Assembly: GCA_916700875.1 (NCBI GenBank)
Contig: CAKAKS010000031.1
Span: forward strand, 6,402,977 to 6,466,976
DNA length: 64,000 nt
Reading direction: 5' to 3'
Origin: Sebastes aleutianus
Lineage: Eukaryota; Chordata; Actinopteri; Perciformes; Sebastidae
Under the pieces are notes generated by a model, which did not search any database, was not told the DNA's origin, and saw only the letters and a program-made list of their open reading frames with translations. How positions within the stretch are numbered: the stretch's first letter is position 1; each line of letters begins with the position of its first letter. Shown here one piece after another: positions 32,504 to 44,400 of the stretch. A program made the translations under genes and the position numbers.

Positions 32504-33495
32504 ACCACAGGCCCATGTGTGGCCATGCAGGGTGAAACCATACTGGATTAGGAGGGAGTTTATAACTCTCCATCTTTTCTGTAGAGAAGCTGAAAGATGG
32601 AGGAGGATGGTGGCGGCTGAGTGGGAGTGTTCATGCTGCTCACCAACAAGTGGCACATCACATCACTTTCCAGTCACCTAAACCTGCAGTTTTACCGTTG
32701 GTTCCAATGCTCTTACGTATTTGTCACAATGCTCAGTTTTTGTGCTCCCAGTCTTTAAGGTTAAACCGTGTCATTTTAAACACAAAACTACAGTTTGGAT
32801 ATATTTTAAATCAAGAGGTTGGACTTTAAAGGTGCACTCTGTAGAGCAGAAATTAGCTTCTATACTCTCATCTAGTTGCATTTGTCTCCTCATTTGACAG
32901 AGGAATGTTTGCTGAATATACAAACAGCTGAGTGCTGAGTATTCATTAGCAGCAGAACTTTATCCGCACAAGAATGACTCACAACAGTCCTTTGTTTATG
33001 TTTTAGAAATTGGCCATAAAGTGCGCTCCATGCTTGTGTTAAACCCATTTATACTGGGTGCAAATGAAAACACATTGCAAGCATGGAATGAATGCATCTT
33101 TTAAATGAAAAGACTTCAATCCGTGCTGTCAAATTAGGCGACTCCTTAGTGCCACCTGGAAAAGATCTAACCTAAAAAAATGCAATCTGTGCAGCTTTTG
33201 TTTTCCTTCTCGCCCTCTCTTTCCTCTTCTCATGGCTCCTGAGAGCCAAACTGTGTGGATGGGTTTTCAGCCACAAACCTCACAGCTGGTCTTTGGTGCA
33301 GAGCATCTGGGCAAGCTTCCCCTCCCTGATCCAGGAGTTCTGGCTGGACTGGTGGTTAGCCACACCAGCACTTTCACCTGCCTGTCTGCTCAAGTCTCAC
33401 CAGACTCTAAGCCGCTCTAAACAAGCGGTAACATCAGACCACACACTCAATAGCACTGGACAGCCAGGAGGTAGGGAGTATTATGTATTTAACCC

Positions 33496-33553
<58 letters not shown>

Positions 33554-36500
33554 CTGTTGCATGTTGCACTTGCACACAATTTTCCAGCATAAAATTCACT
33601 AGAAAACTGCTCCCATGGCTAATTTCTTGTCATCTTTTTTCACCTGATGCTCCAACCTAACATATCACTCTATTTTCTGGCACCTTGTCATTTGCACCTG
33701 GGATTTGTAGTTCTTTTTGTGCCACAAATTGTGCTTTTAAGATATGATTTTTTAATGGGCTTCGCATCCAGTGGTTTGATTTTTAATGCTGCAGATTTAC
33801 AGTCTATAGCAAAGAGCAGCGGTGAGGCTGTTTAGATGCCTCCGGTCAGCATGCTGTTGCTTATACTGACTTCTGTGGTCGATGCATTGTATGTCTTCCA
33901 GGCTGCATTTAGATTTTATGTTTCAGAGTAAATACTAATTGGCCGGCATGGTCACGCAACATGTTGAGATTTATTTTTTTTAGAAGTGAGGACAGGTTTT
34001 ACAGTGCACATAAACAGGTTCTTTGAGAGGCTAACTATACTGTACCATAGAAAGGATTTGATTCATTTTTTTTTTTTTTTTTAAATGTAGAGAAAGTTAT
34101 CCACAGATGCAGGATTCCTCTGTCCTTCATTTTCATCAGTTATCATTTAATATTAATTTTGTCTCGCTGCAATATACTTTTGCCACCATTCAGCTGCTCT
34201 GTAATGCTGACTAAGTGATAAACTGATTGCAATTTCACTTTTTAAGCTCAGTCACAGTGTACATTTTTTAATTCTCACAGTTTGTTAGGGGGCTGCAGAC
34301 AGGAAATATGTGTGTCTTATTTCTAGTAAAAGAGGACATAATGCTAGGATGTATTATTTTATGTATGCAGTGTATGTTTAAATAATATTTTATTTTCCAT
34401 ATGGACCTCATAGCTTTGTAGAGCAATTGCTTATTCTTTCTTTTTTCATTTCATTTTATTCACAGTGTAATTTTATTTACTGTATTAGGTAACATTAGAG
34501 TTCATTTGTTTATTCTTAAATTGGCTCCTATCATTTGATCTCAAAATTAGGCATTTACTAAACTTACCAAATGTAGGGAAATGTGATTTGTTTATTATAT
34601 GCAAACACTGTAAAAGTGTTCCTCCTTTTATCAATTCAGTTCAATTGAGTGCAAACACTGATGCACTGATAATCAATGTATTTTATTGTGATTAAAACGA
34701 ATCGTATAAAAAAAGCTATTTAGTTTCAAACTGTTATTGTTGGATTATATTTGCTTTTAGTTGCGCAGCTTACTAAATAAATAAATGAGTATCATGTCGT
34801 GACTGATCAGTCATCCGGTACTGAACTTTAACCCGTCCTACAGAAGGCCGCTTTATTTTAGACCGCTGGTGTCATTTAACATGCTGATTGATCTTTCTTT
34901 ATTAATTGTGTCGCTATAAAGGATGAAACTCGGTGTGCTGTTACACTTATAAACGAAGCTATTTCACTTTTGTTTTTTGTTTTTTCTTGATTTTAGTGCA
35001 ATATCGATCAAATAATTGACACAATACACTCTCGGTTTAATAGACTCATGGCCAGAAATTATTTTTAACAAATACGTTTAATAAATTGACCTACGTGTCT
35101 ATTTGCTGTGACACTTAAACCTCTTTAAATATGTCCCCTTGTTTGTTTTAGTGGCCAAAATGTATTTATTTATTTATTTTTTTTGTATTACTGTCACTAT
35201 GTTTTGTTCAGCTTTTCTTTTTTAGATTTAATTCGTGTGACGCACCGTTAACACGTCTCTTGTTGGAGGCTGTTAGTTAATTATAGTAGTAATAATGTGA
35301 CGCTTTCACGCTACACCTTTATACGTCCACGTCATCTGTTTGTGAGGAGTTGCCTTTAGCTCTATAAAATGATGAAAACGTTGCGTTTTGGGTTATTGAA
35401 CCGTTTTGTTTTGTTTTTCTTCCCTATAACTTGCTCATTAGGACTTCAAACTATTTCCACGTGGTCCTTTCCTCTTATTTATTAAGAGGTTTGTTGTTGT
35501 ATTTGGCACTTTGCGTTTTTATTGGGTATTCTTCCACCTAAACCTCATGCAGATGAATACAATATATCTCCGAGGAGTTTTCATGCCAATTCGTATAAAA
35601 CGGAAAACGTATGTAGGATGATACAGGATGTATAGATTTATATTAAAACTGATTATTGAAACTATAGACTTTTTAGAGGAAGTTTTCAACTTTATTATAT
35701 TGACCTTTACATTATGTTGACCTTACAGAAGTTTTCAGAAGTTACATTTACTTTCTATTGACACAAACTGTATGCCTTTTTTTTATTGTTGATGACACAG
35801 CTTGTTTTTTTTCTTTCATCGCTCCAGTTTTTTCTCTTTTTTATAAATGCAGTTTCCCTTTGCTCTATCTGTATATATCAATATTTGGGTTGTTTTTTTT
35901 TAAAGCAAACATTATAGGTTTATATTGACTACATGCAATAACGCTGTAGTGTAAAACAAATTGTAGCTACAGGTACAATAATCATACGTGTTCGAGGCTC
36001 TTGGGCCAATTTTTAGGTCTATATTCTAGTCATATTTGCACTCTGAAAACAACATTAGTGCACTATTATTACTCTGTAGCCTTGTCCAAGTTCTGCAAAG
36101 CCTACGCTATTTGTGTTGATACAGTAATGGAGAAGCGTGCCATTCGGAAGTCCTTCAGAGCTCTCTGTGTGTGTGTGTGTGTGCAGCTGCGTGTGTATGT
36201 GTGCGTAAAAGAGAGAAAAAGAAAGTTTCCCTATACCTTACAAACTCAGCAAACTGTTTAAAACTTTGTAAAATGTTATGTGAGACTGATTTCAGAGCCT
36301 CTAATAGCGTCGTTTTCTTTCAGCCCCTTCAGTAAATGTGATTTTTTAAAATAGAATTTGCAATCCACACTTAAGCTTTCAGAGGGAATTGTCCAGGTAT
36401 CTAAAGTTGAGAAAGTGTATGCAGTATCTAAAATTGTTGTGTTAAAATGTACTTTTGCTACCTTTTCCAGGAGAATGTTGTATGGGCAAAAGCTACGACA

Positions 36501-36589
36501 CATTTAGAGGTTTTATCCTCAATATCTTAAAGCAGTTACTAATTTAGATATTTTCAAATTATATTTATATAGAAAATAAAAATAGGCCT
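32501..36589. other. tbx3-tbx5a spacer, part 7
   Basis: No gene. Holds a (TG)n run at 33499-33552 and T homopolymers near 34064-34082. The part 34400-36000 is AT-rich, repeat-poor and free of long frames. Confidence 0.55.
33499..33552 (+). repeat. (TG)n microsatellite
   Basis: A pure TG dinucleotide run of about 27 units. Confidence 0.95.
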
Positions 36590-36780
36590 AGTTATTTTAC
36601 AGCAGGCTCACCCGTCTCAAGAAGTGTTCCTATTAACAGCTTGCTAATGGACAAACATCCACCTCATGCTGTGTTTCTGTATCACACCGAATGATGGGGA
36701 AATTGACTCTGTGGGCGCGTGCGTAATGAGATAAAAGCCTAAAATGCAAATGAGACATTTTACGCACACACTGCAAAAAA
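36590..36780. promoter_or_regulatory. Candidate enhancer 3 kb upstream of tbx5a
   Basis: Repeat-free block with an octamer (atgcaaat) near 36745, a GATA-type agataa near 36729 and several ttaacagcttgctaatgg-like homeobox words. It sits about 2.9 kb before the presumed tbx5a promoter. Inference from motifs only. Confidence 0.25.
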
Positions 36781-37535
36781 TGTCAACTTTTAGCAAGTCG
36801 TAAGTTTGTCACACTGCTCCTGTCTTTCTCTAAAAACCAAATACGCAGCTATATAGGCTGGGTTAAGTCTATATTGTTTCCAGTGATCAGGCCAGGCAGA
36901 GTTAAGCTCCATCCATTCAAATTACACTTCAAGAACAACACTAATAAAAAATAAATTTGGGATGGTGAAATTTCAAACCAGCAAGGCTGATTTTTCTATT
37001 CTACTTTTTGTTGAGAAGTGGCTATTTTTTTGCAGTGCAAGGTTTAGTATCTGTTTTCACTATAAGGTGAGCTTAAATACGCGCCTCATGCTGCATGGTG
37101 TGTTTAATCTAACCAGGCGCTGTCAATGCAAACATGGCTCCATAGGTTTTTGTTGTGATCTTTACATGTCACAATCTGAAGTCCTGTGAAACGGTCCGCC
37201 GTGTGTGTGTGTGAAGCCACATGCCTAAACATAGCCACCACCGACTGCCCTGCAGGCGTGTGGAGACAAATGGATCCAATTCAGATCTTTTTTTGCGCCT
37301 GTTTAACCTCCTAATAGTCTCAGTCGTGTATAGGCCGTTCTGAACGGGGAATTGTGTCATTCATACTATTCAGAGACAAACTACTTGAACAAAACGGTCC
37401 ATTAATTGGTATTGTTAATTACCCAGACACTAATAGAACTACAGGGCAAAACACACATGGTCGATTAATCATTCCTTCGGGCCATAAGCATGTTCACCAA
37501 TATCTGATGATGCGTCTATCAAATTTAGATGATAC

Positions 37536-38250
37536 GATATGATACGATACGATACAACTTTATTGTCAGTTTGCACTGAAATTCATTTTGCATCCATAGG
37601 CAGCTCAGTTTGAGAAAAAGTACACATACAACAGACATACTGTTACCATAGACAGACAGACAAGTAAGACCCATCAGACAAAAAAAAAAACACATCACAA
37701 TTATTCATACATAACCCATTACAAAATGACCATCTGTCCTCTGGATTCACATGTCTTTAGCAGCACATTAATTATTATTCAGCACCAAGATGGACTGATG
37801 GACAAAAGCGTTCTTTAGCCTGATGCCTGGGTTAAATGTAGGGACTCTGAATCGCCTCTTGGAGGGCAGAAGTTGATATTCCCCATTTGAAACATGGAAG
37901 GGATCAGAAGAGATGCTGTTGGCAAGTCTGAGCATGCTCTTGTTGTGAGCTGCTTGAAAAGGAGGCTGTCACAGGTTGGCCAATGATCTTCGCGCAGATT
38001 TTGATTTGTCTATAAAGTTCAGTTTTAAGTTTTACAGATATACTACTGAGCCAGGCTGTGCCGCAGTACAACAGGACACTCTGAATCACTGAACTGAAAA
38101 AATAGAAAAATAATCTGGCTATACTGGCTCCAAATGATCTGAGTCTGCGAAGAAAGTAAATGCGCTTGCTGTATCTTCTTACAAGTGAATTCAATGTGAG
38201 GGGTCCATGATAGGGTGGAGTCTATCATCATAACTCCCAGGTATGATGCT
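37536..38250 (-). mobile_element. LINE 3' fragment with ORF2 C-terminal remnant
   Basis: On the minus strand, 38231 down to about 37960 encodes a decayed non-LTR ORF2 tail (DSTLSWTPHIEFTCKKIQQ, then RIYFLRRLRSFGAS and FYFFSSVIQSVLLYCGTAW, IKICAKIIGQP), split over two frames. The 3' end lies at 37536-37565 with a TATCG-type tail. The pattern fits the L2/Rex1-type LINEs of fish; the exact clade is not certain. It is 5'-truncated and inactive. Confidence 0.85.
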
Positions 38251-38400
38251 TTAACAAGCGTGATCTGTAAACATCGTCTGGAGGGGTTGTGCGTAATTGC
38301 GCATGAAGGAGCATAATATCCATATGGTCGATTAATGATTCCTTCGGGCCATAAGCATGTTCATCAATATCTGATGATGCATCTATTACAATTTAAATGA

Positions 38401-39410
38401 TGCTGGATAACCCCTCCCACCCCCTCTATGATGAGCTAGTCAAGATGAGGAGCACCTTCAGCCACAGACTCATCCCCCCCGGCACAACACAAAGCGCCTG
38501 GGTCAGTCCTTCATGCTGGTAGCCATCAGGCTCCACAACCAAGAACTGACCCCCATATGAGAATAGGAGGACTTTAAGAACTTTAAACATGCACTATCTG
38601 CCTTTAAACATGCACTAAACATGCACTCTTTTATTTTCTTTGGCTTTTGAATGTACTTGAATTGTGATTACTAATTGGCCTTTCATAAATGCTCATTATA
38701 ACAGTCTTTTACTCATGGATTTTATCGTGGTCTCTGTCTGTGGATGTATGAGATTTTGTTGTCTGCCCTGTTGACCTGTTTTTATTCTGCCTATGTCTGT
38801 AAAGCACTTTGGTCAGACTATCTTCCTTTAAACATGCACTATCTGCAACCATCTTAGACTATTGGCGCACTTTACACTTACTTTACACTATACATCCTAT
38901 ATACCACTTTATAGACTGCACGTATGTACATATTACATTTATTTATTGTACATACTACATTTATTTATTGACGGACTGCACACACTATGTTCACCCATTC
39001 ACTCTGTATCTTTTATATCTGTATTTATTGTTTTTCTAATTTTTGTATACCTTTACTTCTCCTGTGTTTCACTCTGTTTTCAATTTCAATTTTTCAATTT
39101 CACGTTTATTTGTCATATGCATTTAAAAGTACAGTGTACAGTGAAATGCAATGAAATGCATTGCACCCTGGCTCTCTCTCAGCCCTTTAAATCTATAAAT
39201 AGTACAGTTGATAAATACTACAATAAATAAAACAATACATGAGAAAAAAATATATAAAACAACCTAAAATATCCATAAAACAATCCACAGCTCTGCATTC
39301 ATTTAGTGCTATACTGTTCAGTATTGTACTGTTTGCTGATGTTGCTGCTTTGACACCTGGATTTCCCTCCAGGGGATTAATAAAGGTTCATCTTATCTTA
39401 TCTTATCTTT
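38401..39410 (+). mobile_element. LINE 3' fragment, + strand, with nested repeat
   Basis: Starts with an ORF2 end remnant in several frames (ctatgatgagctagtcaaga, catgctggtagccatcaggc), followed by a long 3' UTR. It ends ccaggggattaataaaggtt and a (TTATC)n tail at 39389-39408. A foreign fragment is nested at about 39060-39290 (tttcacgtttatttgtcata...). The tail stops about 165 bases before the TATAAA of tbx5a. Confidence 0.8.
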
Positions 39411-39575
39411 TATAAGCGTGATCTCTACTCTACATCGTCTGGAGAGGTTGTGCGTAATGGCGCATGAAGGAGCACAATATCAAATGGATTCCTTCTACCA
39501 GACTGGGATTATGGAGAGGTTTTAGTTGAGAGACTATGGGGTGGTGGGGGTTTGGAAGGAATTATTATTTTGGTG

Positions 39576-39610
39576 TATAAACCAATGCTATACCTCCTCC
39601 AACCCTCCTC
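39576..39610 (+). promoter_or_regulatory. tbx5a: Probable tbx5a core promoter
   Basis: TATAAA at 39576-39581 is followed directly by CCAAT (39582-39586). If this TATA is used, transcription would begin at about 39605-39612. Evidence is motif spacing and position before the non-coding exon; no transcript data support it here. Confidence 0.4.
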
Positions 39611-39682
39611 CTGATCCTGATCTACGTCGCGGACTCCGCTTCCGCTTCGCACGGTTGGTCAGTGATGCTCAGTGGAGGGTTG

Positions 39683-39683
<1 letters not shown>

Positions 39684-39772
<89 letters not shown>
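39684..39772 (+). repeat. (GA)n tract in the tbx5a leader or promoter
   Basis: About 44 uninterrupted GA units, then a purine-rich stretch to about 39835. It lies 100 bases after the putative TATA box. Length variation here would change the distance or leader length and the frame of the upstream ORF that crosses it. Confidence 0.95.
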
Positions 39773-39774
<2 letters not shown>

Positions 39775-40048
39775 AGACGTAGAAGTGAGTCAGAGACTGG
39801 AAGAGAGAGGAGGAGAGAAGGAGGAGACGGACCTGCTCCTCTGGGACTCGGCTATACAGCTTTACCGCTAGGTGCTATATCACAAAACTCGGCTCACAAA
39901 ACAAAACGCTCTTCAGCTGTAAAATGCGCAATTATTACGCACCGAGCAGCGCCTCGTAGCTGTCGCCGAGCATCCGCGAGGAGGATCTCCACGGTTACGG
40001 TGTATAGGAACTATAACTGAACAGTGAGAGAGGAGAGAAAAAGGATTC

Positions 40049-40096
40049 ATGGAGATTGTGTTCGGCTTCATCGAGCAAAGCGCCTGGATTATCTGA
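40049..40096 (+). CDS. Short upstream ORF in the tbx5a leader
   Basis: ATG at 40049 opens 15 codons (MEIVFGFIEQSAWII) ending at TGA 40094-40096, within the presumed non-coding exon 1. A role in translation control of tbx5a is possible but unproven. Confidence 0.35.
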   Translation: MEIVFGFIEQSAWII

Positions 40097-40178
40097 TTTG
40101 GGAACCGTTTGAAGACGAAAACGGTGTTTCTCTGTTGTGTCCTATATACTCGAGCCCACGACGTGTTTTTGTTTTTAG

Positions 40179-41266
40179 GTAAGCTGATCCGGCTCTGATC
40201 TGATCCGGCTGCGTGTATTCATTGTTGTTGTGTGGTACTATAGGCTGCTACTACTACTGTACGTTGCAGGAGTCGCTGCTCTGTGCAGAAGTGACACCGT
40301 GTGAGTGGAGAGGTTTTTAGGAGCTCTTCCTTGTGTTCTGGACATCACAATGTTGCCATATACGACAATAATACTCTTTTGTTTTGTTTGGACATGAATA
40401 GGAAATAGTGTTTCCTAAAAGAGAGGAGAGGGGGCTACTTTAATGTGCAGCCTTATTCTACCAAAATAAGTCAGCCATCACACTTTTAATGTCAGGAATA
40501 GACTTACTTATTCAAATAATGAATTTGTTAATTGCCCATCATAGACTATATTTGTGACAAACATCTTGACATACCAAACCTTCAGTTCATTTCAACAACA
40601 CAATGAAGGTTCTATTCATTTGCTTTTACTCTGAAACGTCTTCCATTGAAATTAAGTAGATAGTAGATAATATGTTTTCCTTTTAAGGCTATTTAGATTT
40701 TTAATGCTGTAGTTATTAGTCCATCATAGACTATATTTGTGACAAACATCTTGACATACCAAACCCTTCAGTTTATTTCAACAACATAATAAAGGTTCTA
40801 TTAATTTGCTTTTACTCTGAAACGTCTTCCATTGAAATCATGTAGATATTATAGTAGACAATATGTTTTCCTTTTAAGGCTATTTTGATTTTTAATGCTG
40901 TAGTTATTAGCCCATCATAGACTATATTTGTGACAAACATCTTGACCTACCAAACCTTCAGTTTATTTCAATAGCACAATAAAGGTTTTATTAATTTGCT
41001 TTTACTCTGAAACTTCTTCCATTGAAATCAAGTAGATATTATATTAGATAATGTGTTTTTCTTTTAAGGCTATTTTGATTTTTAATGCTTAGCCTGTATA
41101 GCACACGGCACTCCAGAAAATTAACCTAACTTTTCGGTCACACATAGAGACCAAATAAAGCTTATCTGTGTCTGTCTGTATATTTAAACTTATTAAAAGC
41201 ACTCTAACAATGTTAATAAAGGAGATCCAGTCCCACACACTGACGCCTCTGTTTGGTTTCTTACAG
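40179..41266 (+). other. tbx5a: tbx5a intron 1 (5' UTR intron)
   Basis: Runs from gtaagctgat to the acceptor tttcttacag at 41257-41266. Half of it is a three-copy tandem array listed separately; the rest shows no recognised element. Confidence 0.7.
40535..41092 (+). repeat. Three-copy tandem array in tbx5a intron 1
   Basis: Copies start at 40535, 40720 and 40911 with ccatcatagactatatttg, spaced 185 and 191 bases. Shared words: gacaaacatcttgac, ttgcttttactctgaaac, cttttaaggctattt. Copies are very similar, with small indels near gtagatattatagtaga. Confidence 0.92.
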
Positions 41267-41441
41267 CTGGGACTGTACAGTTTTCGGAGCTCCGGTCATG
41301 GCGGACCAAGAGGAGACTTTTGCCCAACAAAACTCTCCCGGTGGCTCGGATTCAAGGGAATTACAGAGTGATAATAAATCAGAGAAACAGAACGGGACCT
41401 CGAGCAAATCCCCATCATCGCAGACAACTTACATTCAGCAG
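41267..41441 (+). CDS. tbx5a: tbx5a exon 2 with start codon
   Basis: 31 bases of leader (41267-41297), then residues 1-48: MADQEETFAQQNSPGGSDS through SKSPSSQTTYIQQ. Coding begins at 41298. The end SKSPSSQTTYIQQ is near-identical to fish tbx5a. The donor is cagcag|gtcagt, phase 0. Confidence 0.94.
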
Positions 41442-44400
41442 GTCAGTAGTATCAGTCAGTCTGTGTGTCTGCAGGTCTCACTCTCACTGCTTCAGGCTGC
41501 TTCCAACCACTTCTGGGTCACGTTCACTGTAAAAAAATAAATAATAATAAACGTATTTACATACTCGTCCAAACAAGTACTATATTGTCGTTTTATGGTG
41601 TTAAAATATACACGAAATATTAAAGAAAAATATCTGCAAATGGGATGGAGTAATTATACTAATTTTACTTATTCCAAAGTATTTCTATTTATAAAGACTT
41701 TTTTTGGATCCGATATTTAGTCTGTCTTATACTAAGTGAACTGTTCGTTGTCTCACTGTATTGATCAGATATTTATTTACATTTATTTGAGGAGTGAAAC
41801 ATCAGAAAAGTTTCCAAGCAATTTTGACTTGTTTTTAGATTTTATGACTGGATGAGATTATAAACTTTGTAGGAAAATAATGTTAACAGTCAGGCATTAA
41901 CTCTGGCCTTATTACACTGTATATTGCGTGTAGTTTAAATGTTTATGACTAGAGAATGACAGAGCACACCATGATCTTAAATTAGTAGTTACACAAGGGT
42001 TAAATTGTCACTACATACACTACATTATTTATTGTTTAAACTTAAATGCAGGGTTGTTGTTGTTTTTTGCATGTTTCTTGAACTTTAACTTTTAAATTTC
42101 ACTGGCATTTATAATTTCCTCTGGAAGCTGAAAACAGATGTTTTTGACAACAGGCTCTGAAGGCCTCAAAACCATGATAGACGCCTGTGCGTAAAGTTGA
42201 AGTATAGGCTTATTACGCAGCAATCCTGGAAGCACTTTGGACACTAAACTGCTTTTATTTTGAAGGGAATGGAGGGAATAAAAGTCTACCTGCACGAGAG
42301 GGAACTCTGGACGAAGTTTGACGAGGTGGGGACGGAGATGATCATCACCAAAGCCGGAAGGTAAGCGGACAATATATATATAAAAAAATATATGTATCAT
42401 TACTATGTCAGGAATTGTAAGGCCTAGAATGAAAAATGCAGCCCATACTATAATAGCCTATAGGCCCGGCTAGAATTTTTTCTTGCGTGGGGATTTGGAA
42501 ATATACAGTGTGAGGAACCACAGAGAAAACACAGAGCATCTGGTGGACGCTTTAGCGCACTATAACACCACCATACATTTTAGTCTGGGTGGCCCTGTTG
42601 GGGAAATGCAATATACCATCGACCAAACAGCCTGTCTTAAAAATCCTGCTGAGTTTGAGCACATTTCTTTAAATCCAGTGAAATAAACTCAATTTAGGAG
42701 CATACTTGACTTTTGCATTACTTTCCCCCTGCATCTGTATGCCTGTGACTGTACGCAGACACTTCTTGCGTGACAACACGTGTGCAGCAACATGTTTCTG
42801 CAGGGCCTTGTACATGTGTCCCGCTGTCAGCTCCACAGTCGCCCTCAGACTGCATCCACACTGTAAACAATTGCTGTTAATTTACAGCAGGATTTCAACA
42901 GTATTAACCCGTTATTGCGAAAAACAGTGCTTTACTGTTAATACAAAAGAAAACCTGTTATGATGCATTCTTAAAAAACAGCACTTTACTGCTGATCAAC
43001 TGTCTAAAGTATCATCAGTAACAGTTTCATGCAGTATTTTTTTAATTCTGGGACCTGATCTGCACATGTGAGGCTTGTACATTGTACATGATTGTAAAAT
43101 CAGTGAATTAGCTCTGTTCTTCACTCACATGTTGTTATGGTTTGCATTCTGTGCTTGTAGCCAGCTATACACAGACATTTTGGGAAAAGTGTCAACAAGT
43201 CTTTTCCTAACAAGTGCCTTTAATTGTATTTAGTGTGACTATTCCTATGTCTGTAACCTGCTAAGTCTATTAATCTAGGCAAAAAACAATGTTTATTAAA
43301 ATGTATGTAAAAAAATACAACCTAAATAGTGCATTAAAACAAATTAGTAAGATAATGTAAAAGAAAGGTGAAAAACAGCTATATAATGTATCTTTAAACA
43401 GTAAATTAACTGTAAAATACTGTGAAATTAATAAAGTTCAAACTGTATTTTTCATTAACAGTACAAAGCTGTAAATTTCAGCGACAGTATAATAATGTTA
43501 ATTTTACAGTAACATAAAGGCAACCCTGCTGCCAGTTCTTTACTGTTATTTTACTGGTAAATTCTTAACAGTGCAGTCAAAAGCGCGCTCGTCTGCTTTT
43601 GAGTGTGAACTTGCATTTTACGCGTGACGACCGCTGGTGTCTGCTCCTGTCAAAGTGGCCGCTGGCTGCTCAAATGTGGGTTATTATATAATAAATGATA
43701 CATATTTATAGATTCACGCAGCTACATCTCATTGTGCTCTTCCAAATGCGGGCAGAAAGGCAGTTTTCGTTTTCACACAGCTCCATAAAGTCTCCATTAT
43801 ATTCCCGTCAGTCATTTCTCTGCTGTTTTTTTGGCGTGAAGTGATATTACACAGCAGCAGCTGCCCTTCCCTGTGACTCCTGAGACTGCCCAGGCTTACT
43901 CACGTTATGTGTTTTTCTACAATATGACAGCTACCAAATATCCAAGTGATTTACTAAACGGATCTTGCACACAAAAAAAAAACGTCTGGCCCACAGTGAA
44001 AAACGTTTTTATAATGCAGACCCAACGCCCTGTACTGAAAAGAATCCAAACCAAATTTAGGCATTTATTTGACATTTTAAACCATCCCAAGGTGAGCTCA
44101 CAGTATTATAATTTAGTTTTAAAATTGTAATAAATAAAAAAGAGAAGTTGTTCTGAAAGCACTTTTGTTTTGTTTGTACTCGCTATTTGAACATTTTGAT
44201 TTGATTTTTTTTAATTTAACCTTTATTTAAGCAGGTAGTACTCATTGAGATTAAGAATCTCTTTTGCAAGAGAGACCTGGCCCAAGACAGCAGCATTTAA
44301 AACATACATTAAAGTTTCAGACGCCACAACATAAAAAACAAATGCAAAAATAAATACATAGCATGATATCATACAAAACAAATTAAAATAAAGTTTTTGA

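Larger units (their letters stand above)
37459..39493. repeat. Duplicated flanks A and B, each pair split by a LINE fragment
   Basis: Segment A (gtcgattaat, attccttcgggccataagca, atatctgatgatgc) occurs at 37460-37535 and 38324-38401. Segment B (aagcgtgatct, acatcgtctgga, gttgtgcgtaat, gcgcatgaaggagca) occurs at about 38257-38318 and 39413-39475. The order is A, LINE fragment (- strand), B, A', LINE fragment (+ strand), B'. The simplest reading is a tandem duplication of A-B with each copy interrupted at the same place by a different LINE end. Confidence 0.8.
39606..40178 (+). other. tbx5a: tbx5a non-coding exon 1 (probable)
   Basis: The donor tttttag|gtaagc at 40178/40179 closes a leader exon. 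Vertebrate TBX5 genes have a non-coding first exon spliced to the exon with the ATG. The 5' limit is set by the putative TATA box and is uncertain. The exon includes a GA tract and two upstream ATG frames. Confidence 0.5.

Noticed and set aside
37904..38231. Frames with reverse-transcriptase-type C-terminal sequence as a host gene
   Set aside because: They are two frames of one decayed LINE ORF2 tail with the LINE 3' end next to it.
43873..44130. 85-codon frame in tbx5a intron 3 as an extra exon
   Set aside because: No T-box or other known motif and no matching splice sites in the right phase; the exon 3 to exon 4 junction already closes the frame.
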